Assembly (NCBI GenBank): GCA_027627225.1
Contig: CM051029.1
Location: 3,437,404 to 3,501,403, forward strand
Reading direction: 5' to 3'
Origin: Congeria kusceri
Lineage: Eukaryota; Mollusca; Bivalvia; Myida; Dreissenidae
Length of the DNA stretch: 64,000 nt
Shown here one piece after another: positions 53,172 to 64,000 of the stretch (positions are counted from its first letter, which is position 1; each line of letters starts with the position of its first letter). The translations under genes and the position numbers were made by a program. Under the pieces are notes generated by a model. It searched no databases and was not told where the DNA came from. It was given only the letters and a program-made list of their open reading frames with translations.

Positions 53172-53865
53172 TATTAGCTCATCTGAGCACAACGTGCTCA
53201 TTGTGAGTTAAAATATCGCTTTTGTCCGTCGTTCGTCGTGTGTCGCGTTTCGTGCGTCGTCTGTTGTGCGTCGTGAGAAAACATTTTCATTCAAAGAACA
53301 TCTCCTCCTAAACCAATGACAAGATTTTCACCAAACGTCAAAGTAATGCTCGTTACGTGACCCTTTTTTAAAATTGTTCGAATCGCTCCGGTCCGCTGCA
53401 TATGTAGATCAAAGATTTAAGAACTGAAACCTTACACTATCTTCGTCAATAAAACCACAAGGATTGGAGCTTTTATATTTGAAGTGTGATATCGTCTTGT
53501 AGTCCTCTACAAAGATAGTGCAAATGATGCCCGTGGTGTTGAAAATGGCCAAGCCCCGGGGTCACATGTTTTATATAGACTTGTATAGCAAAATGACTTT
53601 TACAATCTTCTGTGAAACCACAAGGCCCAGAGGATTCATATTTGTTATGCAACATTGTACAGAGGCATTCTAAAAGAGATTGTTCCAATGATGACCCTGG
53701 GATCAAAACTGGCCACACCCCGGGCTTCACAATGCTTATATAAACTTAAATAGCAAACTGACTTTAACAATCGTCTTTCATGAAACCGCAAGGCTTGTTA
53801 TAGGCAATGATGATGCCTTTAACTCAATACATAGACATAGGGCCATCGTGGCCCTTTTGTTGGAA
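53172..53865 (-). mobile_element. Dispersed repeat family A, copy 3 (short)
   Basis: Inverted relative to the other two: starts TTAGCTCATCTGAGCACAAC with the TGAGCACAACGTGCTCA hairpin and ends at GGGCCATCGTGGCCC. Two internal units carry AACCACAAGG and a TGGCCA-CCCCGGG segment. Confidence 0.8.
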
Positions 53866-54664
53866 AACATCGCCGGATTTTTTATATCGGGAACCAGTAT
53901 AAAACAGTCAAATTATCAAATGGTAATTTTTCACTGTTTTAAACAGTGAATTACCATTTTTATTTCAGCTATAAATTAGTGGAAAGCAGAAAGTAGAAAA
54001 GTCTTATTACGCAAACGTGTGTTTTCAATTATTTGTTATATATTATTTTAAGTTTTTGGTTCTTTTGGACTTCCTATTGCAACGTCTTTGTCTGTGTCCT
54101 AAATATGTTTTTATAGATGTATGGGGCGATGTTTACAAAGTTGAAGTGATTTAGAAAATTGCTCTTTCCATTTGGTTATACTGCCACGAGGGACGAAATC
54201 AATGTTGTAATTTAACTAAGTTAGTACACATTCACAATTCAGTTTGCAAGATAACGTTCGTTATGCTCAGTCTTAAACTAAACTTTATTTATGGCATTGT
54301 AGGTATGCAAACCTTATCTGTAAATTATGACCCAATAATATGTGCACACCCAACGGAGCAGTTTATATCATTTCATAACATTTGTGGATAACTGCAACGT
54401 CTGCCCATTAAAACTCAACACACGTGTATTGAACCTATTTATAATAAAAATATATATTAAGACAAGACATTATTATACATAGAATCAATAGTTGGAACAC
54501 TTGCAATATCAGCTCTATAAACAACCACCACGCTCAAAACTATCATCATCTGTATTATTTAGAACCATCAACTAACTTTGTATTGGCAAACCAGCCACAA
54601 ACAAGTCAAGAAACAAACCTCATCAGGCACAATTCCCCATCTATAACAACCATCTTTATCAAGG

Positions 54665-55210
54665 CTAGTCAACCCAGTCAAGTAACTACCTCTGTGTAAG
54701 TAATTACTCACATTAGAACATCAAAACCCAGTTACCCATTTAGTACGGCACTATTCACTATAGCAAAACCCACCTAAGTAACTATCGTTCAATATCACTC
54801 TAGTAAATTCCAAGCAGGTAACTAGCATTAACCGACACTATTCAGACTAGAACAATCCTTCAAATAAATGTTGTTCAAGTTCGGAACTATAGAATAACCA
54901 TCCAAGTAAACTACATATCTAAACAATTGTGCTAGTCCTGAAAGTTTCAAATACCCAGCCAAGTAACAACCATGGTCATTCACTATTCACCCCGGAACAA
55001 CCCAGCCTAGTAGTGTTCCTTATCCAACACTATATACCTTAGAACTACCCACTCATGTATTTTCACAAGACATGCACTATTTACTATAGAAAATTCCAGC
55101 CAAATAATTGTTCTAGTCCTGCATTATTATCTCTTAAACAACCGAGCTAGGTAATGTAACGACCCTAGTGCCACACAATTATTTCTATATCAACACAGCC
55201 AAGGAAGAGC
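54665..55210. repeat. Degenerate ~47-bp C/A-rich tandem repeat
   Basis: CCCAGCCAAGTAACTA-like cores recur about every 36-55 bp (near 54,673, 54,728, 54,769, 54,820, 54,898, 54,953, 55,000, 55,050, 55,095, 55,141). They often have CACTATTCACTATAGAACAA before them. Strand composition is strongly skewed. Confidence 0.65.
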
Positions 55211-55582
55211 CTTACTAATATTTCTACAAAACAAAACAAACGAACAACAGGAACTATCAATTTTTGAATTAAGGATGAATGCTACTATGGAAGTCAACGT
55301 ACTCACACAAGCTAGATACGTGTAAATGCATTTAACCAATAGATGTGCCAACCATTCAAAACCATTCAGATAAGATTATATAATGGCCATCAGACTCAGC
55401 TACAACTTAGGCAACTTCCAATCCGTGTCAACCACTTATCTACTTATCTACATTCAGTTTCCTTTATTTATAATTATACACACTGACAATGGTATGGATA
55501 TTCGGACATTAAACTGAAAGTAATAGATACATGCATAGTTCAAATATTTGTGCATTAAGAGATAATGAAAAAAAGCACCTTC

Positions 55583-55797
55583 TAATGCAGACATGCAAAC
55601 TAGACTTCCATTTCAGTTACAATAGACACATGTTATATAATTGAAAAGATGCTACATTGAGATGAAACACACATAATGCAGACATGCAAACTAGACTTCC
55701 ATTTCAGTTACACATGTTATATAATTAATCCATTTCAGTTACAATAGACACATTTTATATAATGGAAAAGATGCTACATTGAGATGAAACACACAAT
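55583..55797. repeat. Local tandem duplication, ~100-bp units
   Basis: GCAGACATGCAAACTAGACT and AAAAGATGCTACATTGAGAT each occur twice, with one internal rearranged piece. Confidence 0.88.
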
Positions 55798-56095
55798 TGT
55801 CTCAGTGTCCATAACAAAACACTTCTTTGAAAAGAATCCTGTAGTAAGCACATTACACGTAGCATTATTATTGTCATTACATTATGTTAACACACTGTGT
55901 CCTCTCAACACTGAAGTGTTAAAGTATAACATAAACATACAACAATTTAAACAGCATTATTCAATCGTTTATACTTAAATGAGGATTTAAGGGTGGGCAC
56001 GTTTCACCAGTTTAATGCACATTACTGGTTTTATTATCGCTATAAAATATATTATATCCATATAGATACAAGTGCATGGATAATTTTGTATTTAC

Positions 56096-57953
56096 CGATA
56101 TGAAAACTGCATCAATGTCATCGTTATGACCCTTGACATGTACAAACAAGTTCAGGACCGGTCGGTTTTTGTCCTCTGAAACAAAATTGTATGCATCGTT
56201 TATTGTACAACAAGACAACAAGACTCAATAATCTAGTCTGCCAAACGAGATTGATTAAGGATACTCACCTAGTCCCTGAAACATTAAAAGTATAAACACA
56301 AATAGCATTCAAAACACGTGCTTTAAGTTAAACATGAAATACGTTTCATTATAACGAAGAGTATGCTATACATTAATTAAAGAATCGTGTAGTAATAATG
56401 GTTAGACTAGGCACTATCATATACAAATATTTAAATTTTAGTCATATAACTTATACCCATATTGCTAGCTTTAATAGTATTCCACGAAATTCACTAAACA
56501 ACGCAGCCGGTACCGCAGCTGTATCAACGTTCTTCCTCTAATTTTCAGGCTTTTCACCATCTAATAGTAATCTTTATCTGCCGTTGCTTCCACAAAATCA
56601 CAGAAATGTGCAAGCTCCATCATCTGGACGTGTATTTAAATTTCAAAGGAATGCTTCATAGTGAGTTCGATATATACTCAAGACTTATTGTACGGCATTC
56701 TACGAAAATAATGTGTAGTTTAATTTGTATCAGGTAATGCTGCAATATGAGAAATTGTTTTGACAATTAATATTACAATATAATAAACTATACATACTTT
56801 AAAAGCCATGTATGAACCAAGTTTTATATACTATAGTTAGTGTGACTAGTGTTACTACTAGTTGTGTTAAACTATAACAAAGGCAGTAATATAACAAGTT
56901 ACACACACAATTTACATGTATCATGTACATGTATATTAATACAATCCAAATAAGGTAGTAGCTTTCAATTCATATATCGTATTCCTGGTTAAAGAAGTCA
57001 TTTGGTTAGAACCTGCATACACCTTGTTTGTCAGTACTAGACAAAGTGCCTAACAAAGAACTTGATGGAAATATAAATACTGGAACTGTGGATCATGCAA
57101 TTGGCAAACAATGAAACTAATATGAAAATATCAAGTGCATATGTTTTAATACAACATATATTTTGAAATATCCAAACTAATAAGAGAAAATTAATACAAT
57201 TTATGATAATGGTTAATATTTGCACACACTAAGCTTGTGATTAGAATCATAATAATTATATCAATGCACCACATTAATCCTTTGTTCCCTCAATTTTAAG
57301 AATTGCATCAAACAAATTAACCTGTTTTTCCGCCATACAGGTAGTCTAGAGCAATACCGGTCCCAGTATGGACCATTCCAGCACTACACAATACTACAAA
57401 CATTGCGAAACATTAGAAAGGTTTGGTTTAAACACAGCACATACAAGACGAATTGTCTAAAGACAATGTAAATGAATACAGGAAGAACTTATGTCTTCGA
57501 TATGTTTCCGTCAATTTAAGGATTGCATCAAACAAATTAACCTGTTTTTCCGCCATACAGTTAGTCTAGAGCAATACAGGTCCCAGTATGGACCATTCCA
57601 GCACTACACAATACTACAAAAATTGCGAAACATTAGAAAGGTTTGGTTTAAACACAGCACATACAAGACGAATTGTCTATAGACAATGTAAATGAATACA
57701 GGAAGAACTTATGTCTTCGATATGTTTCGCACTTGAAATTTAAATCTTATAAACGCTTTACGAGGGATTGTTTAACAATACAAATGCAAATTTTTGCTCA
57801 AATGCAGGTTAACATTTGTTGGCTGTTCATATACCGTGTACACAAATATTTAGCGTATTTGATTCAATAAATCACGATGACAGCATTATACCTGCATTGG
57901 ACCATCCACGGCGAGCTACCTTCCATGGCGACAGATCGAACCTTGCGCCAAAA
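56096..57953 (-). CDS. Two exons of an unidentified minus-strand gene
   Basis: Exon 57953-57892 (acceptor GTCTCTACTGCAG, donor GCAG|GTATAA) reads FGARFDLSPWKVARRGWSNA when entered in phase 2. It ends in phase 1. Exon 56175-56096 (acceptor TTTGTTTCAG, donor TCG|GTAAAT) starts in phase 1 and reads DKNRPVLNLFVHVKGHNDD then IDAVFIS. The phases fit directly. I do not recognise the family. Flanking exons were not found, so it is partial. Confidence 0.45.
57290..57730. repeat. 220-bp tandem duplication
   Basis: ATTGCATCAAACAAATTAAC at 57,302 and 57,522 starts two copies that differ at only a handful of positions. Frames through it (57,491-57,682 and 57,673-57,870) share the duplicated part. No function is seen. 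It lies inside the intron of the exon pair 56,096-57,953. Confidence 0.93.
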
Positions 57954-57959
57954 CTGCAG

Positions 57960-59965
57960 TAGAGACAGAGCTGTATCCGGAACGTTTTGAAGTGACAGTG
58001 CGTAAAAATAATATTTATTAATTAACTGGTTTTAAACTTCTAAGATGCGACTTTGTTAAATTGTTCAAACTAGTCTTTGAAACTCGACGAATGATTACAC
58101 GGCTTACATGTGTGCAATGTTTCTTTAAAAACTTCCTCACAGCAGTATGACAATAATTTAATATGGTATTAAATACGGCTTATCAGTACAGTGGATCAAA
58201 AGCTTATAAATGAAATACAATTTTGCAACCAGTTCACGAACATCACTAATTATGTGACCTCAATGCAAGCTATTATATGCGAATAAATATTTGTGTGAAA
58301 TGCATACATATGCCCTAAATCTAACATGACGCAGCTTTTTGTTACATAGACACACTAGACATACAATGGATTGAAAAGAATCCAGGATTTAATCAAAAGT
58401 AATTGCGTGTAAAAAGTTGGTAAATAATGACATATTAAAATTTGAAACACCAGCTGCATGAGAAAGACTTAAACAACAACAACTTTATTTGCATCATGCA
58501 ATCATTTATGTCAGGCAAGTGGCCAATTGCACAATTGCAAAATACATTAAAAAATATGGACAACACAAAACACAATGAGGCCTATGTTATGCTGTTAAAA
58601 CATCGTTCATATACATTTATATACGCGGTACTGATACTAACACAAAACAGGGCATTGCCAAATAGGGACATTAATAATACCTCATTATTTACATCATTAT
58701 TTTAGGAGTACAGCGATTTCAAAAAATTAATCAATACCAAGTATCAGGAATGTTTAGTTGCACGGAATGGAGTTGTTAGTATGCAAGATACAGCATTTAC
58801 ATCACTGTCAGATTTACTATATAAGGGCATACCGAAGGCGGAATCATGTGATACAGGTTCAGTGTAGCTAAAATGTACCTGGATGTACGTGAAACAAAGT
58901 CTGAAGCATATTTAATATTTTACAAAGTGTGTACTACTATTCAGAAATTGCTACTTAATTTCGATCATATCAGGGGATATACTACGATGCATGTTACTAA
59001 AGTAGTGCGAACGAGATTATTGACCCTTTACATTAATCCTAGTTTGAAGGCTAAGATTAAGCAACTGATTACTTAAATTATCTAGCTTGTCTCTACTGAG
59101 CTCGCGTACACTAAACCAAAACTAATCAAATGATGTTACCTAACAATGCTTTTATGTATGTCACTATTGCGCTCATGTACGTCTAGTTTGTATGTTAAAC
59201 ATTAAACCATAACGTAAAACTAGTTTCAAACCTTCTACAACTAGTACAAAGACAACTATATTGATATTTATTTATTTATTTCATCTAATTTTCCTGTACA
59301 TGTTTGTATGTTTTTTTCATACATTGTTATGCTTATGTTTCTGTATGCGTGTGTAAAATGTATATAAATATGCACTAAATGCAACTGAACTCTGTCCGTT
59401 CGTTAAACGTGTGATATGCGCGTAATGTGATTTAGGCTTGTGTACATGATTTTAAGATCTGTGACATGTTATGTAATCGGTTGTTGTATGCCTACTTCAA
59501 ATCAAATCTGCGTAACAAATAATAACTTCCGATGTATATATATATATTTGGCTTACTTTATTAATTGCTATTACAACCAGTTGTTGTGGCATAGTAATGA
59601 CGGGTTAAATGTATGATTTAATGTTAGGGTTTAATGATTGCGTTACTAGTGCTATGAAATCATGTACCCATGATCTGCCCTCAAATAGTATGAAAATAAA
59701 GATTGATACACGTGTGTAGTTCAACATGATACAAGCATATAATCATTGAGCACGTTAACACGGAAGATTAATTAGAAGCAATTATACATGTATGCGTTAA
59801 CTTAAATCAGGAGTGATTTTATTGAATTCTGTATTGTGTTTACAAATACAATATAGATACGTGTACTCAAAGGAATGTTACGAAAATGTACACATAGAAG
59901 AAGTATAATTTAAAGTTAATTAGCAGCTGTGTGCGTTTCAGTTGAAAGTGTTTTTAAGGAAATTA
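57960..59965. other. No gene recognised
   Basis: Open frames 58,442-58,705 and 58,873-59,076 are the largest. Neither shows a known domain, though 58,730-59,070 reads long in one direction (LIFYKVCTTIQKLLLNFDH). A decayed mobile-element piece is possible. Confidence 0.4.
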
Positions 59966-59972
59966 TAACAAT

Positions 59973-60048
59973 ATGAACACAGGCTGCAGTAAACCAAGTA
60001 TGCTTCTGCTTCGATGTGTCTTGATCTTTGTCGCGCATTTACTACTAG
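59973..60048 (+). CDS. Signal-peptide first exon, gene continues beyond view
   Basis: ATG, polar MNTGCSKPS, then the hydrophobic MLLLRCVLIFVAHLLLG, then donor CTAG|GTATGT in phase 1. A phase-1 intron right after a signal peptide is common in secreted and membrane proteins. No second exon was found up to 64,000, so the product is unknown. Confidence 0.5.
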
Positions 60049-60054
60049 GTATGT

Positions 60055-63000
60055 ACATTTGTTTATATTTATACAATTAACAATTCAACAAGTATATATC
60101 ATATCACACAGTGCAATGAGTTTATCTAAACTCTTATAATTGTCATCCTTTGCACTTTTGGTTGTATACATCTTATTATACGTGTGCACATGCACATGCG
60201 CAAAAAACTAAATCGATTAGTACATGTGTACTGTCTTTCTTGTCGTAATAGTGGAATGCTATCATGTTGCTGCAAATGTCACTTAAACATTAGTATGACC
60301 AATACCATCGTAAACATCAACCTTAGAGCACATATCATTTATTCATTGTTCACGCCCGTATACTCGCTCACTCACTCATTTATTTAGTCAATTACTAACT
60401 GACTCTCTCACAGTAGCATTATGAATGCTTTGTATGAACATTTCATTTAAAAGCGGCACGAAATGCTAGGTATTAGGTGTATTCAAACATGTCGCATTAA
60501 GTTACGTACATAATCTTAGTTGTTAATATTAACTTCTTCCCCCTTGGCTTTGTATCTCTCTGTGAGCAATATATAAGCCTTCATGCAAATCCATGAACAC
60601 ACTTGCCGACGTTGGATAAACACTTTATGCTCATAAATTGTTAGAATACCCATTTGTGTACAGAAAAGTGGCAATAAAGCTTGCTTCTTTCTCAATACTA
60701 TTTTTGGTATTGTAGTGCATATTATATTTAATATACACAACTGTAAGTGACCGGTTAAACTATATGAAATGGAAATAATATGATGATGCATGCTATTGAT
60801 TAAATTGGCTGTGCTTCGTAAATGTTGTTTAGTTTGTTTGTATGAATATAAAACACATATTAACAATTAAAACAATCGTTTACAGTGTTGTTTAAATTCG
60901 CAATATATATGACAACGACATATACCCACGTTTGCATCGTTTGTTGTTTCTAGTCATACGAAACTAGTTCATGACCAAACATTGGTATAGTGCAAAATTA
61001 TAAACCTGACACTCATTAATCTTCGTGAAACACCGTAAGTGTGTTCTGTTGTTTGCAATGTTTCGGACGAGTTTCTTTTATTGGAACTGATTAACAATTT
61101 TAATACGGGGTAGCGAGAGTGATATTTAATGGTATTGTGGTATGATTGCTAGCGCCGCACGCCATCGGACAGAGTTCGATTCCTTCTGACAGCGAACTTT
61201 TGTAAAATGTGTATGAGTTATTCTTAAAATATGCATATCATGAGATATCAATTGAAAAAATGTATCATCGATTTTGTTTTGGATCTAATTAATATTTATT
61301 TCTGTTATTGTTATATTATTCACACAGAAAGGCATGGTACATGTTAAGGATCGGTTTCGTTTAATAATTATAATAATAATGTGTAACATGCTCATGTCGA
61401 CGTCGTTACTCGAATTCCAAGCTTCGCATCGCAAGCGCGGCATCTGTTCCACTACCCCATTTGCGTTTTACGATTTATAAACATATACAATATTAATTTA
61501 CATTCTGGAATTTGCTATGATACGTTCGATTCTTGTCGTAGTATCAATAAATAAATCCCGATTGCATTCGGATTATTAATGAGTGTCAGGCTAATAATTT
61601 CGCACTATATTTGACACAAGAGTTGTATATCTTGTGAATAATATAATCTAAACACACACTCGGAAAAATTATGTGTTGGCAAATATTCGACTAATGGAAG
61701 ATGTATTGCATTGTAATTGTATAGATAATTAATCGACGCTCTTTACCGGTACTTCGGTGTGCCAATATAAAATATACGTATTAACAATCGATCAATTAGT
61801 TGATTTAAGATCGTTCTTTGTACTGGATTCATAATTTGTCAGCGATGTTTCTCAACTACGTATTTAATCGTTGATAATGATGCATAGATCACATTTAAAG
61901 GTAACATATCGTGAACGCATGTTTGAAAATGTGTGTGAAGTATATTTGCAAATTGATACTTGGAGAAATTCCATAGCCGTAGCCTCGCCTAAAGGTTATC
62001 ACATCAACACCAATAAGTAATACACGTAGACGGATTGCAAACAAGCTTGCCAATGCATAAACACATTGACAGCTAAGTAAATATATAATAAAAGTTGTAT
62101 TAAATTTATACTCAATTATTTATAACATACAAATTCGTCACTAAATAAACACACGCACAGTACTAATCAAACAGGCAATAAATGATTGCGTTTTTATAAA
62201 TATATTTCTTTTATCAAATGTTTGCACTACAGCACTTGACAAAACATAAAGAAATGCGTGTGTAAATAACACTTAATTCTCTTGTACATACTGTCTAAAC
62301 AGCAATAGGCCAGATCTCTAGTATGAAAAAACCTATGTACTATTTTGATAGACAATTCCTAGAGTATATAATATTTGCAAAACATGTACATGCATTTGAA
62401 ATGAAAATAAATACAAGTTGTTTATTGTTAGATTTTATTTTTTACGACATGTTGCACGTAAAATTAGTTCATCTCGATTATTTTCTTTTAGCACAGTGAT
62501 TGTTGATCTATGCAATGTTTAGAAGTTTTGTTATGTATTTTAGTTACTAAATGAAATTGTCCTTTTTTATTGTAAGTCGATAACATATTGTTAAATGTTT
62601 TAGGACCCATTTTAACGGCAATCTAGCGCACGTGTTTATACATTTTCATTATAGCAGCCTAATACGGTGCGTAACAACGCTGTTACCACAACGAACATAA
62701 TGAACTGCATCCAATTCAAGACATTATGTCGTGCTTAAGGCTACATGTCGGTTCATTTGTTTGCGCGTTTCCGTCGCTCCTTTGCAACTGAGTCAGCGCC
62801 TTCAGATAGACAAAATATTGTATTTAATGAACAATTCCAAAAACAAGAATATTGTTTTGTAAGCAAATGCAGTGGTTGTGTTAATAAGTCGCATTTTCCA
62901 CATAGGCTAACTTTTTAAAGACACTTTAAATTGTAAATAAGTAAAATAATATAAAAATACAAAGTATAAATATGAAATGTGAAATGTTGACAAAAATGTG

Positions 63001-64000
63001 TCCATCCAGAAGCCACATGGCCTTTGGAAAGTCAATTTATGTTTGATCACAAACAAATTAAGTCATTGTATAGTGCGCGACATGTGCATGCTAAAACAGT
63101 GGAGACTGCACGTGGAATGTTTTCCGGACATAACAGTCTAGGTTGTATTTCGGTTCAATATTGTTCGTGTCTGTATTAAATAGATATTCACCACAATGGG
63201 ATAACAATATAATGTAAAAAGCTTGAAACGTGTTTACTCGATGTAACATCACACATTTATTTCAGTATTTACATTTTGTGAGTGTAACATGGAATATCCT
63301 AACACAAAAATTCATGCTATGTTTGTAAGGTCAATCCATACAACTGCATACAACTGCTTAATCCTCTTTCCGCTGATTTCTTTACAAAACTAATTTTTCT
63401 ATAAAGCCAGATTGGCAGACAAAACTCACAGTTTAATAATTCTGTGTTTAATGATCACAAATCAAAGCAAATGCAGTTAAAATAGTATTATTTATGAAAG
63501 TAGCATAATTTATGAAAATAATTCAGTCTGAATGATAACTTTTTAGATTTTAATACACATTGTGGTATAGCCGAGAAAATACTATTCATTCGACTTCACT
63601 GTATTGGGAACCCAAATAATGTTGTTACTAGTTGCTATTAGAAATTATTTGAATGATATATTTTTGCTTTTTCTTACATTTTTTAAAGTGACATATATTT
63701 TTTATCAAACGAATATGCATATCAATCAAGATATATTCAGTACTAGTCACTTACTTTCACATGTTTAGATTTGTAGTAAACAATGACCAAATTTTACATT
63801 TGACAAAACTGGTTTTACACTAATATAATAAACATCTTGGGTTGAAATATAACAGTATGCTTGTACAATACTTGAAATTCTATATATGCATGTAAAACAA
63901 CGTATACAATTAAATACATTAAGGTAACAATTATCATTATATAGCACAAAAACAAAAACTTAAGAATTGTTAACCACTGGTATTGTCAATTAACTACTAC
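60055..64000. other. No gene recognised
   Basis: AT-rich, consistent with a long first intron of the signal-peptide gene. Two weak B-box-like strings (near 61,185 and 61,410) were not accepted as tRNAs. Confidence 0.45.

Noticed and set aside
56262..56290. 7-nt microexon between strong AG and GTGAGT
   Set aside because: Including it forces a stop in the next exon at 56,096-56,175.
60516..60866. 116-codon minus-strand frame
   Set aside because: No recognisable domain; composition like surrounding DNA. Transcript data could revive it.
61140..61460. Two possible tRNA genes (B-box-like GTTCGATTCC and GAATTCGAGT)
   Set aside because: Neither folds into a cloverleaf with a paired acceptor stem.
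1..64000. CRISPR arrays, bacterial operons, rRNA genes
   Set aside because: The tandem arrays lack unique spacers between identical repeats, and the window is clearly animal nuclear DNA with introns.

Overview
The window looks like nuclear DNA of a bivalve mollusc. It is AT-rich, has GT-AG introns, and is crowded with interspersed repeats whose ends (GGGCCATGATGGCCC hairpin, CTCACCTGA / TCAGGTGAG ends, tRNA-headed SINEs) I associate with clams and mussels. The species is not determined. Most open frames of 60-100 codons are chance or microsatellite readings.

The main content is one large minus-strand gene, about 35.8 kb down to 12.6 kb. I assembled it by hand from 23 coding exons (4,176 nt, 1,391 aa). 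All 22 introns are GT-AG and the phases match at every join. Domain order: short N-terminus; SET domain of KMT5A-like type; seven acidic Asp-rich segments from tandemly amplified phase 1-1 exons; a tandem BRCT pair; two zinc-finger-like motifs; a tyrosine-recombinase domain with a correctly spaced His/Tyr pair; a Ser/Asp-rich linker; a C-terminal Myb/SANT-like domain. I know of no described protein with this combination, and it is the prime candidate for a novel system. A CCAAT / NRF1 / CRE promoter and a non-coding first exon sit upstream at 36.55-36.65 kb.

That promoter lies in a block of about 1.07 kb (35,901-36,998) that recurs at 1-1,066, offset 35,900 bp. Both copies end in a (CA)n tract and then diverge. 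The simplest reading is a 35.9-kb tandem duplication, which predicts a second copy of the gene just left of the window.

Layout: 1-1.07 kb, duplicated promoter block; 1.2-2.6 kb, minisatellites; 2.6-11 kb, no gene seen; 11-12.6 kb, interspersed repeat ending about 30 bp past the gene's stop; 12.6-35.8 kb, the fusion gene with intronic SINEs, MITEs and satellites; 35.9-37 kb, second block; 38.7-40 kb, two exons of a small unidentified minus-strand gene next to a foldback element; 41-45 kb, tandem repeats and a tRNA-like sequence; 45.7 kb, broken SANT-like exon; 47-49 kb, internally deleted LINE; 49.5-51.6 kb, a (TAG)n tract split by a hAT-like element; 53-55.2 kb, repeats; 56-58 kb, two exons of an unidentified minus-strand gene; 60 kb, a plus-strand signal-peptide exon; the rest is empty by eye.
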